Shown: one piece after another, positions 7,567-14,159 of the stretch
Position numbering within the stretch: the first letter of the stretch is position 1
Layout of the letters: the number at the start of each line of letters is the position of its first letter
The notes under the pieces: generated by a model
Database searches by the model: none
Told to the model about the DNA's origin: nothing
Seen by the model: the letters and a program-made list of their open reading frames with translations, nothing else
Assembly: GCA_016234425.1 (NCBI GenBank)
Contig: JACRCA010000351.1
Span: forward strand, 1-18,161
Origin: Deltaproteobacteria bacterium
Lineage (GTDB): Bacteria; Desulfobacterota; SM23-61
Direction of reading: 5' to 3'
Length of the DNA stretch: 18,161 nucleotides
Translations under genes and position numbers: made by a program

Positions 7567-8622
7567 TCAAATAAGGGCGTCAACCCATTGAATAATTTTA
7601 TGTCTCCCCTTTTCTTTAGGGTCCACTTTGATGATTACCTTAACCCCTCGCAGGGAACCTCCCTCTCTACCCTTTGCTTTCGACTCGATGGTATAATACG
7701 AAGTCGGTGCGCGGAAAAGGATTCCCCGGCTAATTTCACCCATAAAAGGGCCAAGTTCTGGCACCCTTTGCAAAAGATCCTGCTGGTTTTCGAAGCCCTT
7801 TTCTTCCCTGGCCTTGATGATGAGCCGAGAAGCTTCGTGGGGGATTCCTAAGACGATCTTCAACACCGGCAGAGTGGCGCTATTGATATCGATCTGTTCT
7901 CCCGGGGCGTAAATCGAAAAGATATCTTTCAAACCGATAGAACCCACGGTTTCCCCTTGCTCTCCTTTCTGGCCTTCTTTTTTGCCATAAAACAATTCTG
8001 GAGTGACTCCCCGGATAAGCAGGAGCTCTTCCACAGAATCCAGGTTGCTATTCTTGCAATGGTACGGTTCCTTAAGGGACTGATAATAGTCATTCTCGGC
8101 GCCGTTAAGCCGGTGGAAATCATCTGGGTCTCGCCAGTCCAGGATGGAATCAACTACCATGTCTCTGACCTCTCCCTCTAAACCCAGATTCGTAATGATC
8201 TTTCGCAGCATCTTTTCAGAGACCAGATTCACGTTGATCTTGCCCGCCTCCCCCAGGACCCGGACCATACATTCTCCCCGCTCGAAGGACAGCAAGTAAT
8301 CCCTCCCATCCGTCACCCATTCTCTCCTGTCCGCAGGGATTTCCTCGGACTTCCAGGTCTTGCGGATCTGCTGAACTTTGGGGTCGTGTTTATACACTAA
8401 CTCGGCAATAGCCCGCTGGACCCCTCCGGCGCTGATGGCATAGAGTTGGAACTCCTCCAGGTAATTCTTGGCGATGTGGGCCTCTGTCCTCATGGAAAAG
8501 CTGAATTCCAGAACAACGACAGAAAGGATGATAATCACCCACAAGACCATGATCAGGGCAACTCCCTCTTCCTTCCTCTGAAGGGGAAAAAATAATTCTC
8601 GCCAAATTACGGAAATTTTCAT
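7567..8622 (-). CDS. gspK: T2SS minor pseudopilin GspK
   Basis: GspK caps the pseudopilus tip with GspI and GspJ. It is 351 aa, typically long for a minor pseudopilin. The leader of about 20 residues ends in RKEEG, followed by VALIMVLWVIIILSVVVLEFSF as the processed hydrophobic helix. Position +5 is Met rather than the usual Glu, as expected for GspK. The large alpha domain includes GKINVNLVSEKMLRKIITNLGL, DSILDWRDPDD and the helix-hairpin-like repeat DINSATLPVLKIVLGIPHE (about 248). It depends on a prepilin peptidase not encoded in the window. The start ATG has no obvious Shine-Dalgarno. It follows gspJ after a 44-nt spacer of heptamer repeats. Confidence 0.94.
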   Translation of the reverse strand: MKISVIWRELFFPLQRKEEGVALIMVLWVIIILSVVVLEFSFSMRTEAHIAKNYLEEFQLYAISAGGVQRAIAELVYKHDPKVQQIRKTWKSEEIPADRREWVTDGRDYLLSFERGECMVRVLGEAGKINVNLVSEKMLRKIITNLGLEGEVRDMVVDSILDWRDPDDFHRLNGAENDYYQSLKEPYHCKNSNLDSVEELLLIRGVTPELFYGKKEGQKGEQGETVGSIGLKDIFSIYAPGEQIDINSATLPVLKIVLGIPHEASRLIIKAREEKGFENQQDLLQRVPELGPFMGEISRGILFRAPTSYYTIESKAKGREGGSLRGVKVIIKVDPKEKGRHKIIQWVDALI

Positions 8623-8638
8623 AGGTAAAAATTCTTTT

Positions 8639-8666
8639 AACTTGAAACTCGTAACTTGAAACTTGC
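8639..8666 (-). repeat. Heptamer tandem repeat in the gspJ-gspK spacer
   Basis: On the plus strand the spacer reads as 7-nt units ACTTGAA, ACTCGTA, ACTTGAA, ACTTGCT. AACTTGAAACT occurs exactly twice (8639-8649 and 8653-8663), 14 nt apart. The array lies between the gspJ stop and gspK start. The units differ in sequence from those in the other spacers of this operon. Confidence 0.7.
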
Positions 8667-9422
8667 TTATCGTCCAGTCCCCAAAGGCCTCGAGGGAATT
8701 ACCCTTCGGCTTGGGACTGTTCTCACTTCTTCAAAGCGGTGGGAAGGAAGGGAGACCAGAAGATTAAAAGGGGAGTCCCCTTTCTTCTCTCTGGGGATGA
8801 GGGTCACCCGTATGGCTTTAGGGATCTCTCCCTTTTCTTTGGCATTCCATTCTTCCACCCATCCGGCCACCTGGTTTTTTTCTGGGTTTTCTTCCTGGTA
8901 ATATTCGAACCGAACTTCTGAAATCCCGGCAAACAGAGAAACGCTCGATTCTTCTTGGGGTTTGTCTTCCATGAAATCTTTATTCAGAACCCTTTGCTCG
9001 TAAAAAACTAAACCCCCTCCCTCTTTAAATTCATAGATTGCATAGACAAATCCCTCCGGCTGTTTTGCCCTGAGAGGGAGGGCAGATACAAATTTTAAAG
9101 AGTGAGCTTTCCCCTCAAAGGCCAGGTAGTCACCCTCTGCTCTTTGCGCCTTGATTTTGTAAGGAACCAAGGATTTGACCTGGCGAGAGATCAATTGCGA
9201 AGCAATCCGCACTTTCTGGTATCCATCTTTAATAGAATCCCCCTTTTCCCAGGCGGAAAGGCCCAGGCGAAAAACTCCGAAAATCATCAGGAGAATGAAG
9301 GCGAGGACGGTCAAAGTGACCATTACCTCGATCAGGGTGAACCCCGTTGTTGCAAAAACTTCGATATCCGAGGTCAGAAACCCCCTTCTTAATCTTGCAT
9401 CTGCCCTGCTTCCTGAAGCCAT
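8667..9422 (-). CDS. gspJ: T2SS minor pseudopilin GspJ with abnormal leader
   Basis: GspJ is a tip-complex pseudopilin. The mature part is normal: FTLIEVMVTLTVLAFILLMIFGVFRLG with Glu at +5, then a beta-rich domain (FVYAIYEFKEGGGLVFYEQRVL, ISEVRFEYYQEE) to residue 251. The leader is not. From the ATG at 9422 it is 27 residues long and ends ATTG, without basic residues near the cleavage site, although an RLRRG lies 14 residues earlier. No good ribosome site precedes 9422; a TTG at 9434 is an alternative. Upstream, in the same frame, an ATG at 9497 that overlaps the gspI stop begins a better leader that ends at a TAG (9435-9437). The gene therefore seems to have suffered an in-frame insertion between its true leader and GFTLIE (see separate entries). 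Whether it is expressed is uncertain. Confidence 0.85.
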   Translation of the reverse strand: MASGSRADARLRRGFLTSDIEVFATTGFTLIEVMVTLTVLAFILLMIFGVFRLGLSAWEKGDSIKDGYQKVRIASQLISRQVKSLVPYKIKAQRAEGDYLAFEGKAHSLKFVSALPLRAKQPEGFVYAIYEFKEGGGLVFYEQRVLNKDFMEDKPQEESSVSLFAGISEVRFEYYQEENPEKNQVAGWVEEWNAKEKGEIPKAIRVTLIPREKKGDSPFNLLVSLPSHRFEEVRTVPSRRVIPSRPLGTGR

Positions 9423-9449
9423 ATATTCACTCAACTACGGGGTGAACCC
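9335..9449 (-). repeat. 105-bp insertion flanked by 10-bp direct repeats in gspJ leader
   Basis: GGGTGAACCC (plus strand) occurs at 9335-9344 and 9440-9449, exactly 105 bp (35 codons) apart. On the coding strand both read GGGTTCACCC, encoding Gly-Phe-Thr of the prepilin cleavage motif. The right-hand copy begins GFTLIE of GspJ and the left-hand copy reads GFTP then TAG. The intervening 95 bp contain short-period patches such as AGATGCA, AGATTAA and TCTGACC, TCGGATA, TCGAAGT. This looks like insertion or duplication of repeat DNA into the leader, but the mechanism is inferred. Confidence 0.65.
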
Positions 9450-9497
9450 TCCACCCATCCCTTTGCGGATGAGGCAAGCTTTATCTGTGCTTTTCAT
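9435..9497 (-). pseudogene. Orphaned original gspJ leader ORF (20 codons)
   Basis: ATG at 9497 overlaps the gspI TGA as ATGA and is preceded by GGGGGGA, a plausible ribosome site. It encodes MKSTDKACLIRKGMGGGFTP and then TAG. The sequence has the look of a prepilin leader (basic residues, then GFT) and lies in the same frame as GspJ. The simplest reading is that this is the ancestral gspJ start, cut off by the insertion. It may still be translated as a coupling mini-ORF. Confidence 0.55.
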
Positions 9498-9892
9498 GAT
9501 CCCCCCACGGGGACCGTTTTGTAGGACTCAAACCCGGCAGACCTTTCTCTGGAACCGGATTTCCAGATAATGTCCACCTTAACCTGATAAAGTTCAACCG
9601 GTGGTTCAAATTCTAAGCTTTTCCCCTCGGGAAGAATTCCTACCTTCCTCACCCCTACCTGCCAGCGAAAATCTCTATCAAATTCCCCTTCCTCATTCCC
9701 TTCTTCCATATGTTCCCTCAGGGCGATCTCTTCCATTTTCATCCGGGCAAATCCGACTGCCTTGGTATATTCTTCGGAGGCTCTCCCCAGACGAAGTCCA
9801 CCGGAAAACAGTTCGATGATCACAATCAGACCCACCCCTAAGATGGCCATGGCCACTACAACTTCGATTAAGGTGAATCCCCGATTTCTCAT
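9494..9892 (-). CDS. gspI: T2SS minor pseudopilin GspI
   Basis: GspI starts assembly of the pseudopilus tip with GspJ and GspK. It is 132 aa. The short leader MRNRG is followed by FTLIEVVVAMAILGVGLIVIIELFSGGLRLGRASEE, with Glu at +5; the 'VAMAILGVG' helix is typical of GspI. The C-terminal domain contains EFDRDFRWQVGVRKVG and LYQVKVDIIWKSGSRERS. It begins 12 nt after the gspH stop, with GAGGG about 9 nt before the ATG. Its stop overlaps the ATG at 9497 of the orphaned gspJ leader. Confidence 0.94.
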   Translation of the reverse strand: MRNRGFTLIEVVVAMAILGVGLIVIIELFSGGLRLGRASEEYTKAVGFARMKMEEIALREHMEEGNEEGEFDRDFRWQVGVRKVGILPEGKSLEFEPPVELYQVKVDIIWKSGSRERSAGFESYKTVPVGGS

Positions 9893-9904
9893 CTACCGTT
9901 CCCT

Positions 9905-10366
9905 CTAACCCTCTTCCACTTCTACCATTCCCGTTAGAAAATGAACTTTGATCCGGTATCCCTTATGGTCCTGGGAACCTAAAAGCACAGATCCCCCATT
10001 CGAACCTCCATTGGGATAGAATTCGATCGTCGGGAAGTCCGAAGGGTACTGGGAAGAAGGGATCTTCATCTCCCTCATCTGAACTCCATCAGGAAGGGTG
10101 TATTTATTGCCCCTCTCCTCAGCCAGTTCCAGGCCTCGGGTCCTTATCTCCCGCAAGTCGGGATCGAAAAGGACCTGATAGACTCTGCCCTTCTGCACAG
10201 CTTCGCTGCGAAAATAGCGCAGGAGCCCAGAGACATTCTTGGCTGCTGCTCTTAACTCGATGGTCTTGGAAAAACGCGATAGAGAGGGGGTAACCAAGGA
10301 AAGGGAGAGGCCGATGAGGACCAGCACGATGATTAGCTCGATGAGCGAAAACCCTTTGTCTTTCAC
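9905..10366 (-). CDS. gspH: T2SS minor pseudopilin GspH
   Basis: GspH is a minor pseudopilin that links the tip complex to the GspG shaft. From the GTG at 10366 it is 153 aa. The leader MKDKG is followed by FSLIELIIVLVLIGLSLSLVTPSLSRF with Glu at +5. Later come RSEAVQKGRVYQVLFDPDLREIRT and the family-typical glycine-rich IEFYPNGGSNGGSV. The GTG start shares one base with the gspG stop (TAGTG), with GGAAGG 10 nt upstream. A TTG at 10384 would give an 11-residue leader and is a possible alternative. Confidence 0.9.
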   Translation of the reverse strand: MKDKGFSLIELIIVLVLIGLSLSLVTPSLSRFSKTIELRAAAKNVSGLLRYFRSEAVQKGRVYQVLFDPDLREIRTRGLELAEERGNKYTLPDGVQMREMKIPSSQYPSDFPTIEFYPNGGSNGGSVLLGSQDHKGYRIKVHFLTGMVEVEEG

Positions 10367-10800
10367 TACCCAATATCCTTCCAACTTACGATATCCTGAT
10401 TCTCCCCCTCACCTCCCTCTGCGCCATCAAGACCATAAGAAATAAGGTCATAATCGCCGTGTTCCCCAGGAGATTTGTAAACATAAGACCTCCCCCAGGG
10501 ATCGAAAGGGATTTCTTTGGGAAGATAAGGACCTTTCCATCCATCCATTCCAGACGGTTTCTCCCGCAAAGCCTTCAATCCTTCCTCAGTGGTGGGGTAT
10601 CTTCCCACATCGAGGCGCAAGGCGTCGAGGGCTGTCCCGAAGAGTTCAATCTGAGCTTTGGCTGCCTTCTGTTTAGCCGCACTTACCTTGCCAAATAATC
10701 TTGGCCCAACCAGAGCGGCCAGTAAGCCAATGATTATGACCACAATCAGAATTTCAATCAGCGTAAATCCCCTTTCTTTCCGCCAGGTCCGCTTCTTCAT
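10366..10800 (-). CDS. gspG: T2SS major pseudopilin GspG
   Basis: GspG is the main subunit of the pseudopilus that pushes substrates through GspD. It is 144 aa from the ATG at 10800, which has a strong GGAGGAAGAG ribosome site. The leader is MKKRTWRKERG, cleaved before FTLIEILIVVIIIGLLAALVGPRLFGKV (Glu at +5). Diagnostic GspG features are GRYPTTEEGLKAL (about 67), the PFDPWGRSYVYKSPG loop (about 98) and a C-terminal acidic loop GLDGAEGGEGENQDI (about 123-137) matching the calcium-binding region. An in-frame extension to an ATG at 10905 is open but reads through a repeat palindrome and was rejected. The stop overlaps the gspH start. Confidence 0.97.
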   Translation of the reverse strand: MKKRTWRKERGFTLIEILIVVIIIGLLAALVGPRLFGKVSAAKQKAAKAQIELFGTALDALRLDVGRYPTTEEGLKALREKPSGMDGWKGPYLPKEIPFDPWGRSYVYKSPGEHGDYDLISYGLDGAEGGEGENQDIVSWKDIG

Positions 10801-10822
10801 CTCTTCCTCCGTCAAAAACCTA

Positions 10823-10881
10823 TTCACCGCAGAGCACGCTGAGGCCACGAACTCGGCGTCCTCTGCGATCTCTGTGGTGAA
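10823..10881. repeat. Nonamer-repeat palindrome between gspF and gspG
   Basis: A 59-bp inverted repeat fills most of the 88-nt spacer. Its ends are TTCACCGCAGAG and CTCTGTGGTGAA (11 of 12 pairs). The right arm read on the minus strand has 9-nt periodicity (CACAGAGAT, CGCAGAGGA, CGCCGAGTT), and the left arm shows CGCAGAGCA, CGCTGAGGC. It resembles dispersed CGCAGAG-type intergenic repeats seen in many bacterial genomes. As RNA it could fold into a long imperfect hairpin just upstream of the gspG ribosome site. Confidence 0.75.
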
Positions 10882-10888
10882 CAATCCG

Positions 10889-12103
10889 TTAAAAAGGAAT
10901 CTCATTGATACTGAAGATGGCCAAAAGCATAGAGATAACGATGAACCCTACAATTCCTCCCATGACCAGAATGATCAGAGGTTCCAAAAGAGAGACAAAT
11001 CGTTTGAGAGCATTCTGAACGCTCTCCTCATAGGCCTCAGCCACTTTGGTTAACATTTCATCGAGCCTTCCGGTTTCTTCCCCCACCCCGATCATATGGA
11101 CAGCCAGAGGGGGAAAAACATCGGTTTCCTGCAAGGATTTGGAGATTCCCTTGCCCTCTTTCAGCCGGTCGTGGATACGACCGATGGCCCTCGAAATTGC
11201 CAGATTTTGGGATATTTCTTTGACCAGGTTGAGGGCGGGAAGAATGGGGACCCCGCTTTGCAATAAGGTTCCCAGCGTTCTGGCAAAGCGGGCAATCTCC
11301 ACTTTTTTGATGAGATTTCCCACGGCCATCCATTTCAATTTAAAAAGATCCCAGCGCCATCTCCTCTCTTCGTTTTGGACATAAATTTTAAGACCTAAAT
11401 AAACCAGGGCCATTGCCCCCAGGCCGGCCCACCAGTAATCTCTGGTGGATTGGCTGATGGAGAGCAGGATCTGGGTAGGTAAGGGAATGGCCCTTCCCAT
11501 ATCGGAGAAAATTCGGGAAAACCTGGGAATGACAAAGGTAACCAGAATGGTAAGGGAGATCCCGCTGACAATCGTCAAAATCAAGGGGTAGATCATGACG
11601 GAGATGAGGTATTCTCTGATTTCTTTGGTGCTTTGCAGATACCTGGCCAGTCGGGACAATATGGTTTCCAAAAATCCCCCGGATTCTCCAGCCCTTACCA
11701 TATTGATGTAAAGTTTCGAAAAAATCTGAGGATGCTGCCCCAAAGCTTCAGCCAGGGAGCTTCCCCCCTCAATCCGCTTTAAGATGTCCCTTATTGCTTC
11801 CCGCAGTCTCGTGTTCTCTGTCAGGGACCCCAAAATCTCGAGGCTTCGGTCTATCGGCAGACCGGCAGAGACCAGCGTGGAGAATTCCTGGGTAAAGACG
11901 AGCAAGTTCTTAATCCCTACTCGTTGGGGTAAAAAAGGAGAAACCCGAAGTCCAGCCCCTTTCTCCTCGGCAGAGAAAATGCGAATGGGAATGTAGCCGA
12001 GTTGATGCAGGCTCTGGATTACCGCCCTTTCATCCTTCCCCTCCATCGAACCTTCCACGGTCTGTCCGCTGAGGGTAGTGGCTTTGTAGAGATATTCCGC
12101 CAT
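10889..12103 (-). CDS. gspF: T2SS inner-membrane platform protein GspF
   Basis: GspF is the polytopic core of the inner-membrane platform, contacted by GspE and GspL. It is 404 aa, the normal family length. It begins MAEYLYKATTLSGQTVEG. Two repeated T2SSF domains follow (about 68-190, FTQEFSTLVSAGLPIDRSLEIL; about 270-395, FARTLGTLLQSGVPILPALNL). Each contains the G-E-(S/T)-G-x-L/F motif (RAGESGGFLETIL, GVGEETGRLDEML). Three hydrophobic segments lie at about 168-192, 225-241 and 373-398. The GAGGAG ribosome site lies within a heptamer repeat just upstream. The gene follows gspE after 33 nt. Confidence 0.97.
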   Translation of the reverse strand: MAEYLYKATTLSGQTVEGSMEGKDERAVIQSLHQLGYIPIRIFSAEEKGAGLRVSPFLPQRVGIKNLLVFTQEFSTLVSAGLPIDRSLEILGSLTENTRLREAIRDILKRIEGGSSLAEALGQHPQIFSKLYINMVRAGESGGFLETILSRLARYLQSTKEIREYLISVMIYPLILTIVSGISLTILVTFVIPRFSRIFSDMGRAIPLPTQILLSISQSTRDYWWAGLGAMALVYLGLKIYVQNEERRWRWDLFKLKWMAVGNLIKKVEIARFARTLGTLLQSGVPILPALNLVKEISQNLAISRAIGRIHDRLKEGKGISKSLQETDVFPPLAVHMIGVGEETGRLDEMLTKVAEAYEESVQNALKRFVSLLEPLIILVMGGIVGFIVISMLLAIFSINEIPF

Positions 12104-12115
12104 TGTTATTCCAGA

Positions 12116-12136
12116 TCACTCCTCACTCTTCATTCT
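12116..12136 (-). repeat. Heptamer tandem repeat filling the gspE-gspF spacer
   Basis: Three consecutive 7-nt units on the plus strand, TCACTCC, TCACTCT and TCATTCT, run exactly up to the gspE stop codon. On the coding strand they read AGAATGA, AGAGTGA, GGAGTGA. The last junction creates GAGGAG, the likely ribosome site of gspF. A repeat therefore seems to supply a functional translation signal. Confidence 0.6.
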
Positions 12137-13837
12137 TCAAAGGAGCTCCTCTTCTTGGGTTACCCGCAAGACTTCGGAAACCGTGGTAATCCCCTGTTTG
12201 ACCTTCAACCAGCCATCTTCCCTTAACGTCGTCATGCCATTTTTGCGGGCTGCTTCCTTGATAATGTTAGAATCTTTTTTTCCTAAAATGAGCCTCTGGA
12301 TATCTTCGGAAATTTTGAGGAATTCAAAAATTCCCACCCGCCCCCAATACCCAGTATGAGAACATCTCTCACATCCCCTAACCTGATAAATTTCCGAACC
12401 TTCACGGCTTGTTCCCTCAAGCTTCATTTCCTTCAGGATGAGCGGGTCGGGAGAATAGGTCTCCCGGCAAAAAGGACAGGCAACTCGCACCAGTCGCTGG
12501 GCCAATATTCCAATGATCGTAGAGGAGAGGAGGTAGTCTTCCATTCCCATGTCTACGAGCCGAGTAATGGCGCTGGGGGCGTCATTGGTGTGGAGTGTGC
12601 TTAACACCAGGTGGCCGGTCAGGGCTGAATGGATGGCAATCCCGGCAGTCTCGGCATCCCGAATCTCACCGATGAGGATCACATCTGGATCCTGGCGAAC
12701 GATGGATCGTAGGGCATTGGCAAAAGTAAGGCCAATGGCTGGTTTCACCTGAATCTGATTGATCCCTTTCAACTGATATTCTACCGGGTCCTCTACAGTG
12801 ATGATCTTTTTCTCGGGAGAATTGATCTTCTGCAGGGCGCAATAAAGAGTGGTGGTCTTTCCGCTCCCGGTGGGGCCCGTAACCAGAATGATTCCATGAG
12901 GGCTTTGGATGAGGTCTTGAAACCCTACCAGGATATCCTCTGTAAAACCCAATTTCTCTACCTCCAGCAGCAAACTGCTCTTGTCCAGAATGCGCAAAAC
13001 AACCGACTCCCCATGGATCGTGGGGACGGAAGAAACCCGGAAATCGATCTCCTTGCCTTTCACCCGCAGCATAATCCGACCATCCTGCGGGAGGCGTCTT
13101 TCAGCAATATTCAGTTTGGCCATGATTTTGACACGAGAGATGATCGCGGCCTGAAGGCGCTTGGGGGGAGATTCGACATCGTCCAGTACCCCGTCAATGC
13201 GGTAGCGGACCCGGAAACGCTCTTCGTATGGCTCAAAATGAATATCGCTGGCCCTCCGCTCAATCGCCCGGCTAATGATCAGATTCACCAGGCGGATAAC
13301 CGGCCCCTCAGAAGCCAAATCTCGAAGATGGTCAACGTTTTCTTCATCTTCCGCCTGAAATTCGGGAATGCGATCGAGGTCCTCGATAATCTTTTCCATG
13401 GAGGTCACGCCAGACCCATAGGATCGTTCAATCGCTTTTAAAATGTCGCTTTCCAGTCCGAGCAACACCCGGACTTCATAGTTTGTGGCCAGCCGGATGG
13501 CATCGAGAGTGTAGAAATCAAAGTGGTCGCTCATGATCACTGTGAGGGTGTTATTTTCCAGATGGGCCGGGATGAACTTGGATTCTTTCATAAACTGAAC
13601 AGACAATTGGTTAAAGAGCATGGGCTCTTCGGGGAAATCATCCTCCTTGGCAAAAGTTGCCCCATAATATTCTTCCAGGGCAGCCCGAAATTTCTGCAGG
13701 GGGAGTAACCCAGATTTAAGCAGATGTTCCTCAACTGAAAAATTTTCTAAGGGTTGCCCCACAGGAAAAACCCTTTCCAAATCCGCTCTCTGGATCCAAC
13801 CTCTCTTAATAAGGTAAGGAATAATTTGGTCGTTCAT
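12137..13837 (-). CDS. gspE: T2SS assembly ATPase GspE
   Basis: GspE is the cytoplasmic hexameric ATPase that powers pseudopilus assembly. It is 566 aa. An N-terminal T2SSE_N domain (about 1-140) binds GspL. The ATPase part shows Walker A GPTGSGKTTT (321-330), the Asp box TVEDPVEYQLKGINQIQV (348-364), Walker B DVILIGEIRDAETA (385-398) and the His box TGHLVLSTLHTNDA (407-420). A tetracysteine zinc motif, CPFC (454-457) and CERC (489-492), separates it from FtsK- or TrwB-like ATPases and is shared with PilB; the neighbours decide for GspE. It is the first gene of the operon. The ATG at 13837 has AGGAGA about 18 nt upstream, a long spacing. Confidence 0.96.
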   Translation of the reverse strand: MNDQIIPYLIKRGWIQRADLERVFPVGQPLENFSVEEHLLKSGLLPLQKFRAALEEYYGATFAKEDDFPEEPMLFNQLSVQFMKESKFIPAHLENNTLTVIMSDHFDFYTLDAIRLATNYEVRVLLGLESDILKAIERSYGSGVTSMEKIIEDLDRIPEFQAEDEENVDHLRDLASEGPVIRLVNLIISRAIERRASDIHFEPYEERFRVRYRIDGVLDDVESPPKRLQAAIISRVKIMAKLNIAERRLPQDGRIMLRVKGKEIDFRVSSVPTIHGESVVLRILDKSSLLLEVEKLGFTEDILVGFQDLIQSPHGIILVTGPTGSGKTTTLYCALQKINSPEKKIITVEDPVEYQLKGINQIQVKPAIGLTFANALRSIVRQDPDVILIGEIRDAETAGIAIHSALTGHLVLSTLHTNDAPSAITRLVDMGMEDYLLSSTIIGILAQRLVRVACPFCRETYSPDPLILKEMKLEGTSREGSEIYQVRGCERCSHTGYWGRVGIFEFLKISEDIQRLILGKKDSNIIKEAARKNGMTTLREDGWLKVKQGITTVSEVLRVTQEEELL

Positions 13838-14159
13838 ATTTTCTATCTCTCGCTCTCCTGATTAAACCACGCGGTCCCGGATCGGGTTGCTAAAATTCTA
13901 AAAAATCAATAATTTAGCATTATACTCCAAATTATTCCCCAAGGGATGGACTAATTTTCACCTATCCTTAAGGAAATAGAATAAATGAGAAAAACCCTAT
14001 TATATTTTTCGGCATAAAATAGATAAATCCTAAGAAATTATTGCGATTTTGCAGGAATCTACCCAATCAATGACCAAAAATGCAGCTTGAGCTTGTTTTT
14101 CCCCTTTTTCTTTGATATTTTCGGCTTTCTTAGTAAATCATGATTCGTTCATCTCTCCC
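13838..14159. other. 322-bp AT-rich divergent intergenic region
   Basis: This gap lies between divergently transcribed gspE and the MFS gene, so it should contain both promoters. It is clearly richer in A/T than the genes. It contains a minus-strand TATAAT (13919-13924) and a 10-bp perfect palindrome TCCTTAAGGA (13965-13974) that could be an operator. I see no strong promoter pair for the MFS gene and no ORF or RNA gene. Confidence 0.6.
13919..13924 (-). promoter_or_regulatory. Possible -10 box of the gsp operon promoter
   Basis: The minus strand reads TATAAT, a perfect -10 hexamer, about 80 nt upstream of the gspE start. No good -35 hexamer lies 16-18 nt before it, so the promoter would need an activator, or the match is chance in AT-rich DNA. 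Confidence 0.35.

Noticed and set aside
10801..10905. 35-residue N-terminal extension of GspG starting inside gspF
   Set aside because: It is translated from the nonamer palindrome, while a strong GGAGGAAGAG site precedes the ATG at 10800 and gives a normal prepilin leader.
2472..13837. Type IV pilus rather than T2SS
   Set aside because: PilM/PilN/PilO-like folds occur in GspL/GspM, but GspG carries the PFDPWG loop and acidic calcium loop, GspK and a GspC-type HR domain are present, and no PilT, PilQ or PilA-type gene is seen.
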